DNA from: Pontibacterium sinense
GTDB lineage: Bacteria; Pseudomonadota; Gammaproteobacteria; Pseudomonadales; Balneatricaceae
Length of the DNA stretch: 64,000 nucleotides
Assembly (NCBI RefSeq): GCF_015209595.1
Contig: NZ_JADEYS010000014.1
Location: 1 to 64,000, forward strand
Direction of reading: 5' to 3'
Shown here: in pieces, positions 20,201 to 28,538 of the stretch
Layout: each line of letters opens with the position of its first letter
How positions within the stretch are numbered: the first letter of the stretch is position 1
Translations under genes and position numbers: made by a program
The notes under the pieces: generated by a model
Told to the model about the DNA's origin: nothing
Database searches by the model: none
What the model saw: only the letters and a program-made list of their open reading frames with translations

Positions 20201-23179
20201 AATCCATTGATCCCATTCACACTCATCGAGCATCGCCCATTTAAGGCCATGACCAAACTCTCTTATCTGATCATGCAACCTCGTGTGCAGGGAGATGCTA
20301 TCGCTCAATGCATTAACTCGAGATGGACCACCTCCCCTAAGCGCGAAATCAACATCACCATTCATCGCGAGATCACACAGTTCAGACAAACTCGAAAGTT
20401 GAGTGAGCTTAGCTGGTGAGATGTGCTCAAGAGGGATCTCTAGTGCGTCCAATAAGGACACAACGCTTGCACGCGCTTTATTCGCCGCGGTGTGTACCCG
20501 GTTCGCAAACACGACAGCTGAAGTACGCCACTGGTTTGAAAACTCTAGCTGGATGATCGACTCAAAGTTAGTAGGATCGAGATCTTCGACCTCACCAAAG
20601 GCAATACCCAACTCCCTTGCGGTTTCCAAGTACGGATCGAGGTCAGCTTCTGTCCTGACCGGTGCTTGGCTTTGGTCTTCAGGCCATTCTAGACGTAACG
20701 GGTGCTCATACGAGAAACGCACTACCCGTGCCATTGCATCACGAGCAGATAGACCGAGAGCATGGTGGCAATGAAGCTCTGCCACATAGTTATTCAACCC
20801 ATGACGGACTTTCTCTAGTTTCTGCGCCTTCGCAATCCAATCACTCTGAGTAGCCCTTTCTCGCTGAGTCCATGCCGCACCCAACTGATCAAGTACCGAC
20901 TTTTTGTTTGCTTTGTTCGAATGTAACTCCAAACATAAGTGCTCCAGCCCGACCTTTTCCATACGACGGTAAACGACCTGAAGTGCAGCCATCTTCTCGG
21001 CCACGAACAGCACTTTCCGTCCCAAGGCTAGGTTGTGACAGATGATGTTCGCAATCGTTTCTGACTTACCCGTACCTGGCGGTCCCTCAAGCACAAAGTC
21101 TTGCGGGTGGGACGAGGCCTCTACCGCAACCATCTGAGAAGAATCACAGTTAAGCGGCGCGTAGAACGACTCCGGATTGATCTTATCGTCCACTTCGTTA
21201 CGTTCAACAAAGGAACTTTCCTGCTTAAAAGCATCAGATGGATGATCGACAAGATGCTCTACAAACGGGCTTTGTTTAAGCAGCTCAGTACGATCGCGAA
21301 GATCTTTCCACATGAGGAACTTCGCAAACGAAAAAGAACCCAGAACAATCTCTTCAACGACAATAAATCCTGGCTGATCCTGGATTGCTGCTCGAACGAT
21401 ATTCCAAATCCCTTCTACATCTACGCCAGATTCATCTTCGGGGAGTTCGTGGCGCAACTGCTCAAGATTAATATCGTAATCTCTCTGAAGCATCTCAATG
21501 AGCGTCAGGTTAAAGATTGGCTCTTCGTCGGGAAGCTGACGCATCTTTACCTTAGCCTGTGCGCTGCGACGCTCCAGCTTAACCGGTAACATAATTAGTG
21601 GAGCACGGAACGATTTTTCACTATCTGGTGCCTCTTTCCAGCGAAGCATACCAATTGCTAGGAATAGCGTATTTGTGCCGCCCTCTTCCAAATCATTTTT
21701 AGCTTTGCGAAGGAGTTCGACGAGCTTTACGTCCTTGCGTCTCACCGTGTCGTTAACGATGAGCTTTTTGTTGTCGAGCTGCTGCAGCGCAAACTCTCTG
21801 TGTAAATCCTCCCCCGTACTGAGACGAAATGCCTCGGTACTGCGTTCATTCTCAACGAGTGGAGTTTCTTCCGCGGCAACAAAGCTAAACGTCTGATCGG
21901 CTGCGAGCATATCTTCGAGCGTGCCCAGATCAGGGCAGAAAAGCTTCAGAGCGGAGCTTTTCACATTTAGCAGTGGATTACGTTTTGTTAAATCCAGTAG
22001 CTTACGCTGCCACATATCAACGCGAGTTTCAGGGGTCTCTTCATAGACACGATCATCACCACGTACAGGTGGTAGCTGCGGTGGGGCGGCGATGCCTATA
22101 GTTACATCTGTCGCACCATCTTCGACCTCGTTACCCATATCCGTTACGAGTTTATCCTCTATGGCCCCTACCGGTTTCACCCTGCGAGCTCGTGCCTGCT
22201 TGATGTCGATCAACATCACGAATTCAGATTCTTGATCCTCTTCCAACAAGGTCTTAGCACGATCGATAGCTTGTTTGAATGTTACAGGCGAATCGTTGGT
22301 GACCAGCGTAGTCTCAAACATCACGATGTCGGATGTATCCATGCGCTTGCGGAGATCAATCGGGTCGTCATTGGTAAGCACAGGGAAGCACTCATCAATC
22401 AACCAAAAGCCTGAGAAGGCGTGTGTCTTAGTTAACGCGATGACAGGATTCAATCCCATATTCTCGAGGCAGCTGGCAAACAGGACCGAGGTATCAAGAC
22501 AAGCGGCGGTCTTGTGCTCCAATATATCGGCAGCAGGACGAATACGCTGTCCACGCTCAGCCCATCCGTTCGGTGGCGACAAGTAGATAAGGCGCTCATT
22601 AAAGAGCGTTGACCAGAGCGCGCTACCAAATAAGAAAGGGCGCTCGCGGGTATTGGATTGATAGCCATCGATTGCGCTATTCTGCCCTGCGCTGCGAAGC
22701 CCCTGTGCGACTTTAGAGGTTAGCGCTTCAACCGCATGAACGTTGGGCTGAACAAATGCTCCTAACAGTTCAGCTTGGCGCGATTCACCGCCCCAATAGT
22801 CGGCTGGCAAGAAACTGATTTCATGATGTGACGATAGCTCATGCGTCTGCCCGTCACTATCAATATAAGATACCGCGAACATTAGCTGAACCCGCATCTC
22901 TTCCGTTAGACCCAACAACTTATCGAAGTGTGGTTTTAGCGGTCGATCTTGCAGCTTCGTGGACTGTGCTGCCTCAAGACGGTCTATGAGCCACTCTTCA
23001 GGCTCAAAAAAGGCGGGCTCGCTGGTGAGACGAACACGGATATCAGTGACGGGCGTTGAGGTCTCCCCCTCGCCTGCAACGGGTGCTGATATGAGCACTC
23101 GCTTCAATAATGGGTAGGCGTTCTGCTGCGCCGCTAAAGAAAAAGTTGACGCAAGTTCACTGTTGAGGTGCAGCTCCAT
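17228..23179 (-). CDS. giant DUF4011-SF1 helicase-Vsr-DUF3320 protein (Hhe-type defence effector)
   Basis: A 1983-residue protein. In order: an N-terminal beta-rich region; a transglutaminase-like segment with C227 (KTAACLDTSVLFASCLE) and H253 (KTHAFSGFW); the DUF4011 signature WQRKLLDLTKRNPLLNVK (about 390-407); Walker A GPPGTGKSETIANI (near 695); Walker B VVFDEASQIT (near 1330); GDPKQMPPS; SVQGDERDIIIL; NVAVTRAT (near 1567); a Vsr/DUF559-type PD-(D/E)xK nuclease (FRVDLGIV, then GVECDGATYHG, near 1655-1680); an acidic Glu-Ala repeat; and a DUF3320-like tail. The ATG at 23179 has AAGGAAG upstream; a longer frame would need TTG at 23248. DUF4011-helicase-Vsr proteins were identified as single-gene anti-phage systems (Hhe, as I recall the name). 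Here it stands alone, with no integrase or methylase. Confidence 0.88.
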   Translation of the reverse strand: MELHLNSELASTFSLAAQQNAYPLLKRVLISAPVAGEGETSTPVTDIRVRLTSEPAFFEPEEWLIDRLEAAQSTKLQDRPLKPHFDKLLGLTEEMRVQLMFAVSYIDSDGQTHELSSHHEISFLPADYWGGESRQAELLGAFVQPNVHAVEALTSKVAQGLRSAGQNSAIDGYQSNTRERPFLFGSALWSTLFNERLIYLSPPNGWAERGQRIRPAADILEHKTAACLDTSVLFASCLENMGLNPVIALTKTHAFSGFWLIDECFPVLTNDDPIDLRKRMDTSDIVMFETTLVTNDSPVTFKQAIDRAKTLLEEDQESEFVMLIDIKQARARRVKPVGAIEDKLVTDMGNEVEDGATDVTIGIAAPPQLPPVRGDDRVYEETPETRVDMWQRKLLDLTKRNPLLNVKSSALKLFCPDLGTLEDMLAADQTFSFVAAEETPLVENERSTEAFRLSTGEDLHREFALQQLDNKKLIVNDTVRRKDVKLVELLRKAKNDLEEGGTNTLFLAIGMLRWKEAPDSEKSFRAPLIMLPVKLERRSAQAKVKMRQLPDEEPIFNLTLIEMLQRDYDINLEQLRHELPEDESGVDVEGIWNIVRAAIQDQPGFIVVEEIVLGSFSFAKFLMWKDLRDRTELLKQSPFVEHLVDHPSDAFKQESSFVERNEVDDKINPESFYAPLNCDSSQMVAVEASSHPQDFVLEGPPGTGKSETIANIICHNLALGRKVLFVAEKMAALQVVYRRMEKVGLEHLCLELHSNKANKKSVLDQLGAAWTQRERATQSDWIAKAQKLEKVRHGLNNYVAELHCHHALGLSARDAMARVVRFSYEHPLRLEWPEDQSQAPVRTEADLDPYLETARELGIAFGEVEDLDPTNFESIIQLEFSNQWRTSAVVFANRVHTAANKARASVVSLLDALEIPLEHISPAKLTQLSSLSELCDLAMNGDVDFALRGGGPSRVNALSDSISLHTRLHDQIREFGHGLKWAMLDECEWDQWIQQRNEATGLFGFLKRHSLRKTMRAKGLDKIVDLEILESAVAARETLRQLKSSAAELEGTPAWSGVDSDPQKLNRSLTNGSLALELFKTFIGSFADPTLPIGTLRRHLIDGRDFLSESSQIVGLARSVAFAAANITALNEDAEALKISINADDDFSKIASDFSVVADQSERLSRWCRWLAAKKHATQYQLEPLSLMLETRAIAPRACEDNAMTALCVWLAPKLIDQSPSLVQFAGASHESTIEMFRELDADVSATTAEYIVAKTAGSVPDRNASDTPAEYGVLARELTKKTRHKPVRALVNEMGGALTDLTPCFMMSPLSVAQFLPADFAFFDLVVFDEASQITTWDAVGVIARGKNVIVVGDPKQMPPSNTFGRKEEEDSDEGDLESILDQALAARLPHLRLTGHYRSRHETLIAFSNSHYYENQLTTFPSAETKASAVTLHRVDGVYAKGRGQTNAIEAQAVVTEVVQRLSGMLNGEPERSMGIVTVNSQQQRLIEDLVDEARRKNPELERFFTATDTYDPLFVKNLESVQGDERDIIILSLTYGPTEPGGRTMSMNFGPLNKQGGERRLNVAVTRATTEVLVFSSFDSSMVDLSRTQATAIEHLKNYLEFSERGPIALAEFSSANYGVDQFDSDFEQAVAMTLREKGWKVQTQVGVSKFRVDLGIVHPDKPGEYLAGVECDGATYHGSPSARDRDRVRQVILENLGWRIVRLWSTDYFQEPEYAMKKLHERLDTLLAEDREAEAEAEAEAEAEAETETEAEAVLEHESESSAELDQESLNARSDGPKAGVSQAVIELEEPVEQRLAQVQRQEPLYEPLCNPNSANDDILTILPTYEKDCYFHPDHRMNLSLLAKSILELKNGITLHELTLDIAHKHSLNRSSRKQRQHLRDVIKSWAGFWREGEEKTTVWLSADDVCDEISWRGLYAFGIERDWKDLCYQEQIGVARAALAAQPNDPIGWLFSEFKVGRRHSSTAEIFQTWVDRVHNS
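17922..17974. repeat. in-frame hexanucleotide microsatellite within the helicase gene
   Basis: Two GTCTCT and six GCCTCT units plus a partial unit in tandem (17922-17974), preceded by GCTTCT units. On the coding strand they encode an alternating Glu-Ala/Glu-Thr tract between the nuclease and the C-terminal domain. The unit length of six keeps the frame, so slippage would change linker length rather than switch the gene off. Confidence 0.9.
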
Positions 23180-23759
23180 ACTAACTTCCTTATTAATTTG
23201 TGCACGTGTCATGCCGTCTCGACTGGCAAGCATTTCCAGTAAGATCAAACAATTAATCCAGTTTAGAGATTCACTTTAGTACCCTCAAGAGCTTTGAATA
23301 TAGCTAATCCATAATTCTAATGAATCGGATAGTTAAAACTGGCTGCGACTTCCTTCCTATGGAGAAATGACAGATATAAACCGAGATGAGTCCAATTTAT
23401 CGTTCTAGCCGACGTTGGCCTTTTAACTTCGTACTATGAAAGAGAAGTATCGTAAATAGAAGTCTAATGTCGCCTGATATAGGTGATCACGTTAATGCGC
23501 CTGAGTCTAATCAAATATCAGATGATATGCCCTCTCCGTTTTTCCACCTAAGAACTAACTGATTCGTTCCTAGTAATCGCTTAACAATAAACGTCATCCT
23601 ATTACCGACACTTTGTGTCTTCAATTTCAGTTCAAACGTAGCCAGCTACCCCTTTCAAATCGTAGGTCGACACCTATACTTTCGCCACCTTGTTTGGCGA
23701 ACCTATAAATTCAGACCTAATCTACCTAGACCCGCTGTCGATCTATCACGGAGATGAAC
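23180..23759. other. AT-rich intergenic region between helicase and TRAP receptor genes
   Basis: 580 bp without a credible gene. It must contain the divergent promoters of the helicase and receptor genes. CGACAC cores are seen near 23606 and 23668, but they are about 62 bp apart and do not form the close pair found at the betaine promoters. No attachment site or tRNA fragment is visible. Confidence 0.5.
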
Positions 23760-24857
23760 ATGAGCCGGAAAAGTATCCTGCGACGCCAGATGTTGGTCTT
23801 AGGAGTGAGCTTGACGACCCTGTTAAATGTCTCATCGTTGCAGGCAGCAGAAACAATCAAACCGGTGCTACTAAAAGTCCCCCTCGCCTTTCCTTCTGCG
23901 CTGCCCGCAGTAAAAAGCTCAATATTATGGATCGCGGATCAGGCCGCCCTGATCAGTAATGGATCACTGAAGATAAAAACCTATGAACCGGGGAAGCTGG
24001 TGCCACCGTTCGAAATCCTCGATGCGGTATCCCGTGGCAAGGTGAATGCGGGATTTTCCATCTCCGGCTATTGGGCCGGTAAGATACCGGCAGCCAATAT
24101 ATTCTCCTCAGTCCCTTTCGGGCCAGAAAGCGGTGAGTTTATGGCCTGGCTCTATTACGGTAACGGGCGGGCGCTCTATCAGGAGATGTACCAACAGGCG
24201 GGATACTCTGTGAAAGTGATCCCCTGTGCCATGTTGGCACCAGAAAGTGGTGGCTGGTTTAAGCAACCGATCAACACAGCAGAAGATCTGAAAGGCCTGA
24301 AGCTGCGCTTTTATGGCCTCGGCGGTAAGGTGTTCAGCAACTTAGGGGCTTCGGTATCGTTGATCCCCGGATCGGAAGTATTCCCGGCACTGGAACGGGG
24401 TGCCATCGATGCCACCGAGTTTTCTCAACCCGCTATCGACCAGATGCTGGGGTTTCATAAGGTGGCCAAGTACAACTACTTCCCCGGCTGGCATCAGCAA
24501 GCCAGTATCATCGAGTTACTGATCAACCAGAACAGTTGGCAGAGCATGCATCCCAGCCAACAAGCCACACTGGAAGCGTTGTGCAAAGCGGCGATGACCA
24601 ACACGCTGGCCCAAGGTGAGGCAATCCAATATCAAGCCATGCAAAAAAACATCAATGAGCGTGGTGTCACCAATCTTTATTGGAGTCCAGAAATGCTGGC
24701 GTTATTCGAAGACACCTGGCAACAGGTCGTCAGTGAAGAGTCAAAAGATCCTTTCTTCAAAAAGGTCTGGGAAGATCTGGCAACCTTCAGGGCCAATTAT
24801 GAGATCTGGCAGCGACACGCGTTTCTACCTCGGGACACGGGGGACTCAGCTCATTAG
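23760..24857 (+). CDS. TRAP transporter periplasmic receptor (DctP family), no adjacent permease
   Basis: A 365-residue protein with an N-terminal signal sequence (MSRKSILRRQMLVLGVSLTT, cleavage near SLQA/AE). The body resembles the mannitol/chloroaromatic-type branch of DctP receptors: FSISGYWAGKIPAANIFSSV, LKGLKLRFYGLGGKVFSNLG (with the ligand-binding Arg) and LERGAIDATEFSQPAIDQML. I start at the second ATG because GGAG (23750-23753) lies 6 nt before it; the ATG at 23754 would abut that motif. No dctQ or dctM is nearby on either side, so it must share permeases encoded elsewhere or serve as a sensor. The ligand is unknown. It ends before a second, unrelated TRAP receptor on the same strand. 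Confidence 0.85.
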   Translation: MSRKSILRRQMLVLGVSLTTLLNVSSLQAAETIKPVLLKVPLAFPSALPAVKSSILWIADQAALISNGSLKIKTYEPGKLVPPFEILDAVSRGKVNAGFSISGYWAGKIPAANIFSSVPFGPESGEFMAWLYYGNGRALYQEMYQQAGYSVKVIPCAMLAPESGGWFKQPINTAEDLKGLKLRFYGLGGKVFSNLGASVSLIPGSEVFPALERGAIDATEFSQPAIDQMLGFHKVAKYNYFPGWHQQASIIELLINQNSWQSMHPSQQATLEALCKAAMTNTLAQGEAIQYQAMQKNINERGVTNLYWSPEMLALFEDTWQQVVSEESKDPFFKKVWEDLATFRANYEIWQRHAFLPRDTGDSAH

Positions 24858-25277
24858 CGAACGCCTCAGCCCACGAAAGGATACAACGCTGATATGTGGC
24901 TCCTCCTTTCAAGTCAGTACATTGAAAGCTATCTATGAGCGGCACAGCCACTGTAAAACGTGCGAGTGCCGCTTTAGCTCATAAACGACAACAGCGCCTT
25001 CCCGCTTTAAAACGCTTCCCTCTGTTCGTATCTCGCACTTTCTGAACAACCAGACATCTAACTTAGAGAGTGGCCAGAAGCGGTCAATCTTTAGGTTCTA
25101 TAACCGTCATCCAACATGATTGTCATATAGTATTGTTTCCTAAAGCCGCAACTAAACAACCATATGTTTGCATTTATTCAATTGAGGGTTTGGCGCAGGA
25201 TGATTCCAGACAGGTTAGACATAGCGGCTCCTCCGCCGCAGGTCTCTGGAGATCAACACAATCACTCTGAGGTAGAT
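24858..25277. other. intergenic region between two TRAP receptor genes
   Basis: 420 bp with no credible gene. It contains a hairpin (24938-24973) that may end the first receptor transcript, and presumably the promoter of the second receptor. Confidence 0.5.
24938..24973 (+). terminator. possible terminator after the first lone TRAP receptor
   Basis: An 8-bp perfect stem, AGCGGCAC (24938-24945) and GTGCCGCT (24966-24973), followed by TT only. The loop is long (20 nt), so this is tentative. Confidence 0.4.
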
Positions 25278-26285
25278 ATGAAGTATAAAAATAATAATGC
25301 CGTAGCCTTATCACTGACCGCCGCACTCCTCTTCAGCAGCAGCTCATTCGCTGCTACCACCTGGAAAATTGCTGGTGGTGATTCAGAAGGCAGCTCTCAA
25401 CACGCCTTTGGCCTGAAATTTGTCGAACAACTGGAAGCCAAAACCGATGGTAAATACACCGGTCAGTTGTTTATGAACAGTCAGCTGGGTAGCGAGCAGG
25501 ATACCGTCGTTGAAGCGGGCCTCGGCACGCTGGACTTCTCTATCCTCGCGATTAATAACGTTACCCCGTTCTCCCCAAGAGTGGGCGTTTTTACACTGCC
25601 TTATGTGATTCAAAGCCTTGAGGAAGCCGAACTGCTGACACAAGGTGAAGTAGGTGCGGAGCTGGTTGAAAATACCGTTGAAGATGCCGGTGTGCGGATT
25701 GTGGGTTGGGCTTATACCGGTTTCCGTGTGTTGACGAACTCCAAGCAACCGGTCAAAACGCTGGAAGACCTTCAGCAGATCATTGTTCGTGTCCCTAAAA
25801 ATGAGATCATGATCGACACTTACAAAGCGTGGGGTGGCAATCCAACCCCGATGGCATGGTCCGAAACCTTTACGGCATTACAGCAAGGCGTGGTGGATGG
25901 TCAGGACAACCCGTATGTCACTGTGGATGCGATGAAGTTCGATACCGTACAGAAGTATGTCACCAACATCCGGTACATCTTCTCCATCGAACCACTGATC
26001 ATGAGTGAAGCGTTGTTTCAGGAACAAAGCCCTGAAGTCCAACAGGCCATCATTGAGGCAGGGAACGCAGCAACGAAACACAGTGCTGAATTCCTGACCG
26101 CAAACGAAACCCGTATCAAACAACAGTTGGTCGAAAAAGGCATGGTCATCAGTGATCCTGCTAACGGTGAAAAGGAATGGATCGATAAAGCTACGACCTC
26201 TGTGTGGCCAAAGCATTACGAGAGCATCGGCGGTAAAGATAAACTCAACCGAATCCTCCGTTTGCTGGGCCGTGAAGAGATTTAA
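25278..26285 (+). CDS. TRAP transporter periplasmic receptor (DctP family), no adjacent permease
   Basis: A 335-residue receptor. The start at 25278 is preceded by GAGGTAG and gives a clear signal peptide (MKYKNNNAVALSLTAALLFS, cleavage after SFA/A). DctP features: KFVEQLEAKTDGKYTGQLF, QLGSEQDTVVEAGLGTLDF, the ligand arginine in QQIIVRVPKNEIM, and WSETFTALQQGVVDGQDNPY. No dctQM lies beside it. A strong terminator follows, then a LysR-type regulator and a ureohydrolase on the same strand. A guanidino- or amino-compound is a reasonable guess for the ligand (inference from neighbours only). Confidence 0.88.
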   Translation: MKYKNNNAVALSLTAALLFSSSSFAATTWKIAGGDSEGSSQHAFGLKFVEQLEAKTDGKYTGQLFMNSQLGSEQDTVVEAGLGTLDFSILAINNVTPFSPRVGVFTLPYVIQSLEEAELLTQGEVGAELVENTVEDAGVRIVGWAYTGFRVLTNSKQPVKTLEDLQQIIVRVPKNEIMIDTYKAWGGNPTPMAWSETFTALQQGVVDGQDNPYVTVDAMKFDTVQKYVTNIRYIFSIEPLIMSEALFQEQSPEVQQAIIEAGNAATKHSAEFLTANETRIKQQLVEKGMVISDPANGEKEWIDKATTSVWPKHYESIGGKDKLNRILRLLGREEI

Positions 26286-26331
26286 GCGCACGACAAAGTA
26301 ACACCTGAAATGATAAGTAACGCCTGAATTC

Positions 26332-26362
26332 GCCCTGTCGGCTATGTCGACAGGGCTTTTTT
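26332..26362 (+). terminator. intrinsic terminator after the second lone TRAP receptor
   Basis: A 9-bp perfect stem, GCCCTGTCG (26332-26340) and CGACAGGGC (26348-26356), 7-nt loop, six T (26357-26362). Confidence 0.88.
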
Positions 26363-26388
26363 CGGTTACTCTGAAAAAACATCCTCTT

Positions 26389-27342
26389 ATGACCCAGCTT
26401 ACGCCTATGAAACGAACCAGCCTCTCCGGACAAATCGCTGACATCGATCTGAAACTGCTACGGATCTTCAAAACCGTGGTGGAATGCGGGGGCTTTTCAG
26501 CGGCCGAGGTCGAACTGAATATCGGCCGTTCGGCGATCAGCCGCCAGATGTCTGATTTGGAAACCCGCCTCGATATGCATCTGTGCCAACGGGGCCGCTC
26601 TGGTTTTCAACTGACAGACCACGGCCGCCTTGTGTATGAAGCAACACAAGAACTGCTGGTTGATCTTGAGAAGTTTCGCGCCAACGTAAATGCGGTGCAC
26701 AGCCGCCTGATTGGTGAACTGACGCTGGGCCTCACCGACAACATGCTTACTGACTCCAACTCGCCCGTGGTCAATGTGCTTGGAGCCTTCCATCAGCAAG
26801 AACCTGAGGTCAAAATTAACCTACAAGTGGCTGCGCCAAACGAGGTCGAGCGAGCGGTCATTGAAGGGCGATTTAATATGGGCATCGTACCTCAGCATCA
26901 TGATCTGCCCGGATTGACGTACTATGACCTGTACGACGAAACATCCCTTTTCTACTGCGGGCGCAATCATCCCCTGTTTGATGTTCCCGGCGATCAGCTC
27001 GACATCGACACCGTGAGTCAGCATGACTTTATTGCACCGGGTTACACCCATTCAGTGATGCTGAAGGAACAATTCCCGCAACTTAAGGCCAGCGCGACCT
27101 CCTATCAGGTCGAAGGAATCGCCACCCTGATCCTCAGCGGACAATATATTGGTTTCCTGCCTAAGCATTACGCCAGCCTTTGGAGTGATCAGCAGCTTAT
27201 GCGTGCACTTCTGCCAGGCATCCTCAATTATCAGGTACCTTTTAAGATTATCGTCAGACGAGATTCGCGACCCAATCTGCTACGTGAAGCCCTGCTGCAG
27301 GCCTTCAAACACCCGGATACATCCACCACCGGCTACGCTTAA
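26389..27342 (+). CDS. LysR-family transcriptional regulator
   Basis: A protein of about 317 residues with an N-terminal winged helix-turn-helix (about 15-75: LKLLRIFKTVVECGGFSAAE, RSAISRQMSDLETRL) and a periplasmic-binding-like effector domain (about 100-310). The start is uncertain: ATG at 26389 or 26407. The earlier ATG at 26344 lies inside the terminator of the upstream receptor gene and is unlikely. It is followed at 127 bp by the ureohydrolase gene on the same strand, and either that gene or the upstream TRAP receptor is its likely target. The effector is unknown. Confidence 0.88.
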   Translation: MTQLTPMKRTSLSGQIADIDLKLLRIFKTVVECGGFSAAEVELNIGRSAISRQMSDLETRLDMHLCQRGRSGFQLTDHGRLVYEATQELLVDLEKFRANVNAVHSRLIGELTLGLTDNMLTDSNSPVVNVLGAFHQQEPEVKINLQVAAPNEVERAVIEGRFNMGIVPQHHDLPGLTYYDLYDETSLFYCGRNHPLFDVPGDQLDIDTVSQHDFIAPGYTHSVMLKEQFPQLKASATSYQVEGIATLILSGQYIGFLPKHYASLWSDQQLMRALLPGILNYQVPFKIIVRRDSRPNLLREALLQAFKHPDTSTTGYA

Positions 27343-27421
27343 AAGCCTAATAACCAGCGTAATCCGAATAGTTTCTTGTTTTGGAAACTTTACCTGCCAG
27401 ATTTGCCATTTATCGCACCTT

Positions 27422-27461
27422 CCTCAACTCATACAGTGAACCTTTACACTTCGAGTTGAGG
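27422..27461 (+). promoter_or_regulatory. 5' hairpin masking the ureohydrolase ribosome-binding site
   Basis: CCTCAACTC (27422-27430) is perfectly complementary to GAGTTGAGG (27453-27461), with a 22-nt loop. The right arm contains the GAGG Shine-Dalgarno, 7 nt before the ATG at 27469, so the folded RNA would hide the ribosome site. A smaller AGTTTC/GAAACT repeat lies upstream (27370-27375, 27384-27389). It could instead be a protein operator. Confidence 0.5.
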
Positions 27462-27468
27462 AACCAAA

Positions 27469-28446
27469 ATGCCAGATCAATCAGAACTCAGCTTCAGTCC
27501 TTTAGCGTCTGAAACCGTTCCCCGCTATGCCGGCATTGCAACATTTATGCGTCTGCCCCACTACACCATCGCCGAAGCAACACAAGCTGACATCGGTCTG
27601 TATGGCTTGCCATGGGACGGCGGCACAACCAACCGTGCCGGTGCCCGACATGGTCCTCGACAGATTCGTGATGCATCAGCGCTGATGCGTAAGGTTCACC
27701 CCGTCCTTAATCTCAGTCCGTTTAAGTTGGCTAATTGTGCCGACTTTGGTGATGCACCGGTAAACCCGCTGCAGATCGAAGAAACGCTGGAGATGATTGA
27801 AGGCTTTGTGTCCGAGATGGTGGAACACAACATCATGCCCCTCGGTGCCGGCGGTGATCACCTTGTCAGTCTGCCCGTTTTAAGAGCACTGGCGAAGAAG
27901 CACGGCCCACTGGGCATGGTGCACTTCGATGCTCATACTGATACATGGGATCGTTATTTCGGTGCATGCAAATATACCCACGGCACGCCCTTTCGACGCG
28001 CGATAGAAGAAGGCATTCTTGATCCTAAACGCGTGGTTCAGATCGGTATTCGTGGCGGACTCTACAGCGAACATGACGATGACTGGGGCCTGGCGCAAGG
28101 CATTCGCGTCATGCGGATGGAAGAATTTACCGAACTCGGTGTTAATAAAGCATTGGAGGTTGCTCGCGAGGTAGTGGGCAACCAAGCAACCTACATCAGT
28201 TTTGATGTGGACTGTCTCGACCCGGTGTTCGCTCCTGGTACAGGTACCCCGGAAATCGGCGGCCTGACCACCGTTGAAGCCCAGCAGATGGTTCGGGGAT
28301 TACGTGGTCTGAATTTGATTGGTGCGGATCTGGTGGAAGTATCGCCGCCGTTTGATCCAAGCGGTGCAACCGCGCTGGTCGGTGCCACGCTCATGTGGGA
28401 GATGCTCTGTCTACTGGCCGAGAAAGTGAATCAGGATAAGCAATAA
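27469..28446 (+). CDS. ureohydrolase: agmatinase / guanidino-acid hydrolase family
   Basis: A 325-residue manganese enzyme of the arginase/agmatinase family. Metal motifs: GGDHLVSLP (about 127-135), HFDAHTDTWD (about 150-159) and SFDVDCLDPVFAPGTGTPEIGG (about 245-265). The length and sequence fit agmatinase, guanidinobutyrase (GbuA) and guanidinopropionase (GpuA), which cannot be separated by eye. All hydrolyse a guanidino group to urea plus an amine. The LysR gene directly upstream and the TRAP receptor beyond it favour catabolism of an imported guanidino compound over polyamine synthesis (inference). The Shine-Dalgarno GAGG lies inside a 9-bp hairpin arm. Confidence 0.87.
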   Translation: MPDQSELSFSPLASETVPRYAGIATFMRLPHYTIAEATQADIGLYGLPWDGGTTNRAGARHGPRQIRDASALMRKVHPVLNLSPFKLANCADFGDAPVNPLQIEETLEMIEGFVSEMVEHNIMPLGAGGDHLVSLPVLRALAKKHGPLGMVHFDAHTDTWDRYFGACKYTHGTPFRRAIEEGILDPKRVVQIGIRGGLYSEHDDDWGLAQGIRVMRMEEFTELGVNKALEVAREVVGNQATYISFDVDCLDPVFAPGTGTPEIGGLTTVEAQQMVRGLRGLNLIGADLVEVSPPFDPSGATALVGATLMWEMLCLLAEKVNQDKQ

Positions 28447-28476
28447 TCGGCACCCTCTCACAAATACATATAGATA

Positions 28477-28512
28477 AGGGCAAACTATTCGTGGATTAGA
28501 ATAGCTTGCCCT
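28477..28512. terminator. hairpin between convergent ureohydrolase and MBL genes
   Basis: A 14-bp imperfect inverted repeat (one mismatch), AGGGCAAACTATTC (28477-28490) and GAATAGCTTGCCCT (28499-28512). It sits between two gene ends, so it is probably a bidirectional terminator, although the T-runs are weak. Confidence 0.55.
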
Positions 28513-28538
28513 ATGTTCAACGAACATCCGTTAGATGA

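Noticed and set aside
16991-25277. Mobile island around the helicase gene
   Set aside because: No integrase, transposase, tRNA or direct-repeat boundary is visible; base composition was not computed, so only single-gene acquisition can be suggested.
27343-27468. Guanidine riboswitch before the ureohydrolase
   Set aside because: No ACGR-loop double hairpin or ykkC-type conserved core is seen; only the hairpin over the ribosome site and a small upstream repeat.
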